From: Diphasiastrum complanatum
Taxonomy: Eukaryota; Streptophyta; Lycopodiopsida; Lycopodiales; Lycopodiaceae
Direction: 5' to 3'
Length of the DNA: 64,000 nt
Assembly: GCA_029204225.1 (NCBI GenBank)
Contig: CM055095.1
Span: forward strand, 39,918,141-39,982,140
Part shown: positions 56,270 through 64,000 of the stretch, in pieces
How the letters are laid out: each line of letters begins with the position of its first letter
Position numbering within the stretch: position 1 is the stretch's first letter
Notes under the pieces: generated by a model
The model's database searches: none
What the model was told of the DNA's origin: nothing
Seen by the model: the letters and a program-made list of their open reading frames with translations, nothing else
Translations under genes and position numbers: made by a program

Positions 56270-57165
56270 CTAGGTTAGCCAACCAGAAGAAGCATGTAGT
56301 TCCACCTCCCGTAAAATTGTTTAAGGGAGAGAAGAAAGATAGGAACTTGCACGTGGTAAGTTCATGGCTTAATGTTTGGAACAAATACTTTGGCATGAAC
56401 CAATTCCCAGAATGTGAAAAGTTATCCACTGTTAGTATGTTCCTTGAGAGAAGAGCCTTAGTATGGTGGGATGACCTAGTTGCAAAAGGCAATTAACCTT
56501 GTACATGGAAAGATTTTTGCATAGTATTTAGCGAATACTTTCTACCACTATTAGATGACTATGAACACTTTCAAAAGTTGAGTCATATAACAATGAATAA
56601 AGGTTTGGAACAGTTTATTTAGGATTTTCATGAGTACTTGAATCCACTTTATACTGACATTCCACCCAAAGTACAAATGTTAATGTTTATTGATGGGTTA
56701 CCAAAAGATTATCAAGTGGATGTTTGTAGGAACCATCCAAAAACCCTTGAGGATGTTATTAGGACAGTTTTGTGATGACACACCTAAGCCATCTAGGGGT
56801 CAACAACCTAATGAGCAAAAAAAAGTTTTTCAATTAAAGAGGAAGGATAGGGAAAATGTTAGTGAAACACATCCCAATTCCAATAATCCTAAGAAAACAA
56901 AGAAAAACTTTAAAAAACAATCAGGGTGGCATTGATAAGGCTGAAGCTCGTAAGAAGAACCCGTGCTTTAAGTGCAATGGCGAGGGTCACCTTGCACGAG
57001 ATTGCGTCAAAAAACTAGCTTCTACCTCAGGTAATATATCTCGAAGAAATGAAAAGGTTGCAAAATTAATTTTGCAATATCTTCAATTAACGAGGATTAT
57101 GGCTCCAAATCCACATAGAATTTATGGCGCCCTCAAATCCACCTCTAGATTTGGAAAATAATCCA
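56270..57165 (+). pseudogene. Ty3 gag relic
   Basis: Frames read VSSWLNVWNKYFGMN, SMFLERRALVWWDDLVAKGN, TWKDFCIVFSEYFLP and LEQFI-stop-DFHEYLNPLYTD, the Retrotrans_gag core, with in-frame stops. The 56856-57161 frame has a zinc knuckle CFKCNGEGHLARDC (CX2CX4HX4C). After the knuckle the frame passes into a 27-base stretch identical to copia RNase H-region sequence (57069-57095), and Ty3 similarity ends. Gag would form particles; this copy is dead. Confidence 0.82.
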
Positions 57166-57182
57166 AATTTGGCCTTCAACCT

Positions 57183-57194
57183 GCTCTGATACCA
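57183..57194 (-). other. Minus-strand primer-binding site
   Basis: GCTCTGATACCA is the exact complement of TGGTATCAGAGC. The bases to its right (57195 onward) would be the end of a minus-strand LTR cut at 57372 by the copia element. No matching coding region was found to its left. Confidence 0.6.
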
Positions 57195-57372
57195 TGTAAA
57201 AAAGACAAATCCCAAACATACTTGATGGATATCTAAGTTCTTGACCAACTTTGGATGCACATCTAGATTTAGCTACAAGATAGAAATCATCAATTTACAC
57301 ATGCTAGAATTGCATAAATCACTAAGATCTGACCATAAGAACTTAAACATAGCAAGGTACTATCCCTGTCCG

Positions 57373-58333
57373 TGAAAAAACAAAACGTTTCTATTACCAA
57401 AGCTTTGCTTGCTTTCAGCCCTCTGCCTGACGAAAATGTTCTCGAACGCGAAAGTCAAAAGACACGAAGCAAAAATGTTCGTGAACATTCTTACGAGAAG
57501 ACACGAACGCGAAAGATTCGCGAAAGGGAATCTTTCACGGTATAGTAGGAGAAATTCAGACGACGCGAAAGTCAAAGGACATGAGGCGACACAAAAATAG
57601 TCGCGACATCATTTTTCTGCCCTCACGCTCCCAAAAGGACCAGCAAGCTCATGCAAGTACCTAGAAGTACAGATATATGATATGATGACATGATGTCAGT
57701 AGATACAATCTAGGTCGTGGCTAATCCGCCACTCTTGTAATTTTTGATTAGTTGTAGATGTTTAGTTACTCTAATATAGAAGTTACACGGAGCGACTATA
57801 TACTTTTCGGATGATACTTGAAAGATACATACACAGATGAAGTAGTCTGATGCTAGTAAGCAAGAAGACGAAAACACAAACCAAAAAGTCTACCTGCATG
57901 CGAGACAATTTTCTGTAAATAGGATCCACAGAGATCCAACAAGTCTGCTAGTAGGCGAGACATTACTCGTGAGAGAACTGCATTTCTCTCACATTAATGC
58001 ACTGCGTGAATTTGCATGTACTGCTTGAAGAATCAGAAAATCAATAGAAGATTTTGAAGTCGTTGCGCACATATCACTCTTGTCTGATCTTGAATGCAAA
58101 TGAGTCTGCTGTTATTCGTGTGTCTGATTCACTCTTGTTTCTTTAATTTCGCACATTGGTTGAATTTTTGTTGAATGCTACATTAATCTATTAACGTAGA
58201 TCGGCAGTTTCTGACTACATTCTGGAGGACTGTAGGAATGATACAGCTGGAGTGACTAGCGATCAGATCCGAACTCCAGCCGAATTGCTTTGCATCGTTT
58301 GCTTCACTTTCACGATCCTTTCAATGATTATCA
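57373..58333 (+). repeat. 5' LTR of copia element
   Basis: Starts TGAAAAAACAAAACG and ends GATTATCA. It is followed one base later by the primer site at 58335-58346. Confidence 0.82.
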
Positions 58334-58449
58334 GTGGTATCAGAGCCTACCTACCTTGTCATAATCTGACATAGCCAAAGGCTATCAGATCTAGGAGGCC
58401 AAACATTCAGACAAAACAACCATCAACAAGAGAACAGACTTCAGAAGCA

Positions 58450-59994
58450 ATGGCTTCAATCAGTAGCATGCAGAGCAAGATCTGTACAATTTTTGATTCT
58501 TCAGGATCTAACTTTCTAGCTTGGAAAGTTAAGACAACATTGATACTCAAAGGCGAAGGTCTATTCCCTTGGGAGGATGGCATAGAGGAGATGCCTACGA
58601 CATCAGACAAAGAACTACACGAGTGGAGGGAGAAAAATGACAAGGCCGTAGCGTTACTATCTTCATCCATCGAAGATAGTATCACACTTGACATGGCTAT
58701 ACTCTCCAAAGCTAAGGAGATGTGGGATGCATTGCTCATGAGATTTCAAACGAAATCAAGAAGTCAAATAATGATGCTGGAAGATCAACTAACAAATCTA
58801 CAGTGGGATGGGAAAGACCTCACTTCTTTTGTAAGGAAGATGAATGATCTATTTCTATCACTACATAACTCTGGAGCAGAGGATGCAGTGTCAGCTAAGA
58901 ATCAGCTCACATACCTGTTGTGTTACCTGGGCTTGAAAATTGAAAGGGACTACGAGGAATGTAAGTTGTACCTTCATCAGTCCAGATACACCCAAAAATT
59001 CCTAGAGGATTTTGGGATGCTGAACTACAAAGGAGCGAATACTCCAATGCTCGTAGGGACGGTGCTGACAAACGATGATTGTCCGAGGACTGAGGAAGAG
59101 AGAGAACAAATGCAGCTCACACCTTACAGGAAGCTGATAGGTTCGCTGATGTACCTTGTAGACAACACATGCCCTGACATCACTTATGCAGTGTTTAGGA
59201 TGAGCCAATTCTGCACATATCCAGGCTCAACACATTGGAAGACTACAAAACAAATTTTGCAATATCTTCAATTAACGAGGGATTATGGCTTGTGGTATTG
59301 TTGTCATGCATGTTTCAAAATGCTTTTCTACAGTGATGCTAGCTGGACATCCCTCAAGGACGATTGTAAAAGCGTCTCAGGAGGATGCACCATCGCATCA
59401 GGGGCGACAACTCTCTGGGTCAGCAAGAAGCAGACCATTGTGGCTCAATCATCCTGCGAAGTGGAGTACGTTGCAGCAGCAAAGATGGCCAATGAGATAA
59501 TCTGGCTAAGGCAGTTCCTAGACGAATTGAGTGAAACAAGGAACGAGCCTCTGGTCTTGCAGATGGATAACACATCTACAATACATCTGACAAAAGATCA
59601 TGTGTTCCATTCAAGAACGAAACACATCGCGATCAAGTATCACTTGATCAAGGATCTAATTGAGAAGAAGATGCTACAGACCACCTTCATCGGAACGAAA
59701 GACATGGTTGCTGACATCTTCACCAAAGCCCTGGACAAAGGACTTTTTGAGAGACAGAGGAGCAGTCTTGGGGTCATCAAGCTATCATGCTTTGAGAGGG
59801 AGCTAATGAAACAAAATGTTTCTATTACCAAAACTTTGCTAGCTTTCAACCCTCTGCTTGACGAAAATGTTCGCAAATGCGAAAGTCAAAAGACACGAAG
59901 TGGAAACGTTTGTGAACACCCTGACGAGAAGACACGAATACGAAAGATTCGCGAAAGAGAATCTTTCACGGTACAGCAGGAGAAAGTCAGATGA
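58450..59994 (+). CDS. copia gag fused to reverse transcriptase end and RNase H (514 aa)
   Basis: Residues 1-156 are copia gag: MASISSMQSKICTIFDSSGS, FLAWKVKTTLILKGEGLFPW, EMWDALLMRFQTKSRSQIMM and LQWDGKDLTSFVRKMNDL. At about residue 157 the frame passes without interruption into CYLGLKIERDYEECKLYLHQ, the RT end region. It continues through the connection domain (LIGSLMYLVDNTCPDITYAV) into RNase H with catalytic D296 (YSDASW), E339 (CEVEYVAA) and D373 (QMDNTS), then DMVADIFTKALDKGLFERQR. About 2.4 kb (gag knuckles, protease, integrase, RT catalytic part) is removed in frame. The last about 62 codons lie inside the 3' LTR. Product or function is not implied by the open frame, but its intactness beside the decayed LTRs is unusual. 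Confidence 0.88.
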   Translation: MASISSMQSKICTIFDSSGSNFLAWKVKTTLILKGEGLFPWEDGIEEMPTTSDKELHEWREKNDKAVALLSSSIEDSITLDMAILSKAKEMWDALLMRFQTKSRSQIMMLEDQLTNLQWDGKDLTSFVRKMNDLFLSLHNSGAEDAVSAKNQLTYLLCYLGLKIERDYEECKLYLHQSRYTQKFLEDFGMLNYKGANTPMLVGTVLTNDDCPRTEEEREQMQLTPYRKLIGSLMYLVDNTCPDITYAVFRMSQFCTYPGSTHWKTTKQILQYLQLTRDYGLWYCCHACFKMLFYSDASWTSLKDDCKSVSGGCTIASGATTLWVSKKQTIVAQSSCEVEYVAAAKMANEIIWLRQFLDELSETRNEPLVLQMDNTSTIHLTKDHVFHSRTKHIAIKYHLIKDLIEKKMLQTTFIGTKDMVADIFTKALDKGLFERQRSSLGVIKLSCFERELMKQNVSITKTLLAFNPLLDENVRKCESQKTRSGNVCEHPDEKTRIRKIRERESFTVQQEKVR

Positions 59995-60485
59995 CGCAAA
60001 AGTCAAAGGACACGAGGCGACACAAAAATAGTCATGACACCTTTTTTCTGTCCTCACACTCCAAAAAGGACCAGCAAGATCATGCAAGTACCCAGAAGTA
60101 CAGATATCTAATTTGATGACATGACGTTAGCAGATACAACCTAGGTCGTGGCTAATCCGTCACTCTTGTAGTTCCTGATTAGTTGTAGATGAAGCTACAC
60201 GGAACGACTATATACTTTTTAGATGATACTTGACATATACACACATAGATGAGTAGTAGTTTGATGCTAGTAAGCAAGAAGACGAAAACACATAACAGAC
60301 GTCCGCTTTCTCTCACACCAACGCACTACGTGGATTTGCATGCAGTGCTTGAAGAATCTGAAAATCAATAGAAGATTTTCTAGTCGTGTTGCACATATCA
60401 CTCTTGTCTGATCTTGAATACAAATGAGTCTGCTGTTATTCCTATTTGATTCACTCTTGTTCATTTAATTTCACACATTGGTTGT
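59807..60485 (+). repeat. 3' LTR of copia element (truncated)
   Basis: Starts TGAAACAAAATG inside the ORF. Compared with the 5' LTR it lacks several short blocks and everything after CACATTGGTT. Confidence 0.82.
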
Positions 60486-61412
60486 GCTACATATCTATGT
60501 AACTAGGAGTACTTCAGATCCCTAATAGTCCATTTAGTGTTGGGGGCTAAATGGCAAGGTACCCTTAGGATTAAGGGTATGTGCCCTTGGATAAGGACAA
60601 GCAAGTGACTATACCTTAGTTGGAGGTATGGAGTCACGTGACCCTTGGAGTAGGGGTACCCTTAGTATCAAGGATAGGTGCCTTAGATTAAGGTACTAGT
60701 GTCCTTGGTAAAGGGCAGGTAGGTGTCTATGCCTTGGATGGAGGTATGGAACCTAGAGAGGTGTTAGAAAGTCATTAAATGACTATTTTTCTAAACCTTG
60801 GGCCTCAACCTTGAACCATATCACTTTATTGGTCTTGGTACAAAGTATACTTGCACAACTTGGGCAATGGAACCTAGTAGGAGGGCGCCCTTCTAAAGTG
60901 TCCATTGAGTTTCCAACTCCCACAAGAAAGGCATTCAAAGAGTCATAGGTTATGGAAGGAGTCTCTTGACATTCCATAAGCCTATGGAGGCTCTTGGAGA
61001 TTCTTTAACTCCCCTAGGCTTCTCTCTCTCTCTCTCTCTCTCTCATTGGATGAGCATGGGACTCCATAGTGCATTGGAGAAGTCCATGGGCCATCTTATG
61101 AGGGTAGTAGGGCATCCATTGGGGGGGGGGGGGGGGGGGAATCTCTCTTGTTTGCTTTGCTTATGCTCTAGTGTTGCTACTAGTGTGTAGAGTGCTTTCT
61201 TGTGGTAGTATGCTTGAGGTTTGGATCTTGCTTATGGTATGGGACATAAGTAGGTTTTGGATCTTGAGAATGCTGTGGAGTGTTGTGGTATGCTTGTGAT
61301 TTGTTTATGGGTAGCAAGGGGGTGCTAGATAGGTCTTGCTTGGATCTTGGATCTAGCTATGGTTGGGTGGTGAATACTTGAGGCCAGCTTGTTATCTATC
61401 TTTGTGTTTAAA
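60486..61412 (+). repeat. 3' LTR copy of the Ty3 element (truncated)
   Basis: Starts TGCTACATATCTATGTAAC and follows the 55140 LTR up to TTTGTGTTTAA. It differs by indels, including about 90 bp near 60890-60980 absent from the other copy, a CT tract (61021-61044) and a 19-base G run (61121-61139). Confidence 0.82.
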
Positions 61413-63569
61413 GAGCAAAACAAGATTCATTACCAGTTTAACTGGAATGTATCAGAAGTAGGCCAATCATTCTCTACCATTACTTTAATATGTCATGAGT
61501 CCTGCTCTAATATCACCATATCAGGGTAGCAACATCCAATCGTCTAACAACATCCAATGAAGTAGCAATAATCATTCACTAAAATGAAAAAGGTCTGGCT
61601 TGGTCATAGCAGTCGGCATCAGGGCATAACAATGTCATACTGTACCAATTGGTAGCATGAACGAACCTGGTAGCCAATAGATACTATGAAGCCATGCCTG
61701 GACAATCCATGCCATTCAAGCTAACCTGGGCAAATGTATGCCATTGATGTTCACCAAAACCAAGACTAATTCAAATTGAAAAAATATATAAGCACAACCC
61801 TACAAAACATTATGCTAGGATAGTCCTATCACATGTCTATTTGTAAAATGTAGGGTGTGGTCACCCTCGTTGGTATCCAACTAAATCCATACCATACTGA
61901 TCCATACATTGTCAAATCATCTTGTACGAGTGTAGAATGGTTTGAGCGTATTCATGCTTTCCAAACCCCACTAACTTTCCAACTTACTTGTAATTAAATG
62001 GCAAAACAACTTATTTATCTAGTCTACAAGCTTATGGTTCTTCCTTAATGTCAAAAGTTGCATATAGACCAATCTCTATAGTTTTATCCAGTGTAGAAAG
62101 CTTTTGAAATCCTAGATTTCATTATGCTAGTTTGAAAATGGCTTTTATAGCTTTAGTAGCATAAATACAATCAATAAAACATCCCATTCATAAATCATTG
62201 TACTAGGTTGAAAAACCTTAAGACTGTCTAGTAAGCAGAGATGAGAGTTTAAGAGTTATTAGTAACATACCAACTCTTAGAACTATAAACGTAGTATCAT
62301 ATGTGTCAAGGAGTATGTGTAGTATGATACCTGAATATGTGCCGAAGATTCTTCTTGAGAGATAGTCATGATAGTCTTTCTATTGTGATAGGTCACAAAG
62401 CCTTCCAGTATTGGTACTGAAGAGCAACATTGCAAGTTAATACAATAATAACCTTACAATAATGGTTTCAAAAGGAAACCTGACAAACCTTAAAACCATA
62501 GTCCAAAAACCCCATCATTCTTTCAATGTATCTGCCCTAAAGATCATCTTTTGATTGTAAGAAACAAGGACAACATAGTACTCTCAAATAGGTAATGATC
62601 TTGTTATGCTATTTTCAGTGATATGGAGTTCCATAACCTTTTATATAGTCAAGCTTTTACTAAAACAATGAGCTGAGTTTGAAACTGTAATAGTTTATAA
62701 TAGAAACCTACCTTTGATAATAATCTATTAGTAGGTAAACTTTTAGCCAAAAGTATGGTTGAAAACTCAATTTCGAACCTTATTGAAAATATTTATGTAG
62801 TATTAGCAACAACATATTGAAAAACAGTAGAATCGGGATGCACATAATTCCCTACAAAAGTACGAGACCTACTGCCGTATGGATTGTGTATAAAAAGGTA
62901 TAACAAAATTACCTTTCAAATGGGTGCATTTCTGCTATAAACCAGTGCCTACTTGCTGGCTACTATGATTGTTTATCAATGGTTTCACTTAGCTTTAGAT
63001 AGATGGTTAAGGCGATAACTACAATATGCATTGGAAATCCTGAAACGTACTCCAAAAACTACATCCAAAGAACTGAAACCATGCCGGGGTAGATCGTTGG
63101 CTAGCATGCAGTTACACACCTGAAAAACACTCTATCCAAACTTCAATAGTCAAAACACTACCTTATGGACCAATGCCCCCACTGTAAACCATGAGTAAGC
63201 ATGCTTGTTAGCAAAAAATAGCAATTGAAAAAGGAGGAGGAAGAAGAAAGCACTTTCAACATGAGAGAGGAGGATTCCATCGTTGCAATCATGATAGGGC
63301 ACCCTACAATGCCCATCGTTGGATCAAAAGCCTTGAGGAAGGATAAATCCTCGCCTCTATTAGAAACCTTTTTTTTTTTTTTTGGGGGGGGGGGGGTTGC
63401 ATATCCTATGAAATCCCCTTTTTTTTAAAAAAAAAAAACCAATCTTTACAACATTATTGTTGATGTGGCTAAATAAGTATCATCAAGGAAGCCGATACTT
63501 TCTTGGTCAGGGTTTTCAAAAAAAGCACACAACCCTATAAGAGTTGTACTTGTAGTCTTGTTAAAATAG

Positions 63570-63575
<6 letters not shown>
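61413..63575. other. No recognisable gene; homopolymer tracts near 63369-63441
   Basis: AT-rich, with no coding motif on either strand. T (63369-63383) and G (63384-63396) runs abut, followed by T and A runs near 63420-63438. Confidence 0.5.

Positions 63576-63665
<90 letters not shown>
63576..63665. repeat. Compound microsatellite (GT)n(GA)n
   Basis: About 7 GT units followed by about 38 GA units. The Arg-Glu frames over it are artefacts. Confidence 0.97.
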
Positions 63666-63667
<2 letters not shown>

Positions 63668-63958
63668 CTATATGCAAACATGTTGTCTCCATCACCACCA
63701 AATGGTTCCAAGGACAAAACAAAAAGTGTGCATGCTTTCATCACGATCTTTCTATGACACATACACCAATTGTATTAAGTTGAAATGAAGTGCATCAAAG
63801 AGCATTGCTCAAGTATGATGCTATACCACAAGTGATCAAGGTCCTATATTTCTAGCAATCATATATCAATCGAACATTGCATGTATAATATTTTTAATGC
63901 TATCTCATGTTGAAAAATAAGTTACAAACGCATCTATATATACACTGTACGACTTTGC

Positions 63959-63965
63959 CCCCCCC

Positions 63966-64000
<35 letters not shown>
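63959..64000. repeat. Poly-C then (CT)n at the window end
   Basis: About 18 C followed by CT units running off the window. The length is unknown. Confidence 0.95.

Larger units (their letters stand above)
57373..60485 (+). mobile_element. Ty1/copia element with gag-RNase H fusion ORF
   Basis: The 5' LTR is 57373-58333, the primer site TGGTATCAGAGC is at 58335-58346, one ORF spans 58450-59994, a purine tract (TGAGAGGGAG) lies just before 59807, and the 3' LTR is 59807-60485, truncated by the Ty3 LTR. The two LTRs show many differences and indels, so the insertion is old, yet the ORF has no stop. Confidence 0.85.
55140..61412 (+). mobile_element. Ty3/gypsy element with nested copia, rearranged
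   Basis: Homologous LTR copies at 55140-56125 and 60486-61412 enclose a primer site, a gag relic and, from 57373, a copia element. No protease or polymerase of the Ty3 element remains. The right LTR begins directly against a truncated copia LTR, without Ty3 interior between them. The present arrangement therefore needs deletion or unequal recombination in addition to simple nesting. Confidence 0.65.

Noticed and set aside
5411-58346. tRNA-Met-like words at several sites (for example 5411, 31274, 47922, 56126, 58335)
   Set aside because: Only 12-14 bases of tRNA 3'-end complement next to LTRs, so these are primer-binding sites and not tRNA genes.
63503-63783. Poly Arg-Glu / Ser-Leu frames
   Set aside because: GA microsatellite.

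Overview
The window looks like nuclear DNA from a land plant with a large, transposon-rich genome. The grounds are plant-type Ty3/gypsy chromovirus and Ty1/copia elements primed by initiator tRNA-Met, hAT DNA transposons with MITEs, long (CT)n/(GA)n microsatellites, GT-AG introns, and a plant TauD/clavaminate-synthase-like dioxygenase gene. A fern or lycophyte would fit the style, but the sequence does not settle the lineage. I saw no rRNA, tRNA, CRISPR or bacterial operon structure.

Layout. 1-3 kb: mostly blank, with microsatellites and a LINE ORF1-like relic. 3-10.6 kb: a BED-finger hAT transposon that has lost most of its transposase. A very young but internally deleted Ty3 chromovirus (5052-9529, TSD GAGAC, two LTR mismatches in 358 bp) sits in its C-terminal coding region. 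10.6-21.3 kb: an isolated exon resembling the start of a syntaxin-18/SYP81 gene, then old Ty3 relics cut by two hAT-type MITEs (13531-13793 and 16210-16460, each with a perfect 8-bp TSD), and the tail of a second hAT. 21.3-26.9 kb: mostly unassigned, with a Raf/MAPKKK-like kinase exon relic. 26.9-41.1 kb: a pile-up of copia elements and three copies of a GGCGCC-rich LTR.

43-45.5 kb: the only gene that looks intact, a three-exon Fe(II)/2-oxoglutarate dioxygenase with minisatellites on both sides. 46-49 kb: copia and LTR relics. 49.7-53.4 kb (minus strand): a roughly ten-exon gene whose N-terminal part resembles a ParB/Srx-type domain and whose C-terminal part resembles a beta-class DNA N4/N6 methyltransferase. 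It carries several frameshifts and stops, and the catalytic DPPY motif is replaced. I do not recognise this architecture from plants, and it is the best candidate for something undescribed. 53.7-61.4 kb: a palindromic repeat array, then a Ty3 gag element entangled with a copia element that keeps an uninterrupted 514-codon gag-RNase H fusion ORF. 61.4-64 kb: low-complexity tracts and otherwise blank sequence.

Almost all coding matter is transposon-derived, so the window is mainly a record of nested insertions. The dioxygenase is the likely functional host gene. The ParB/methyltransferase-like gene is either a decayed host gene or cargo of an unrecognised element.
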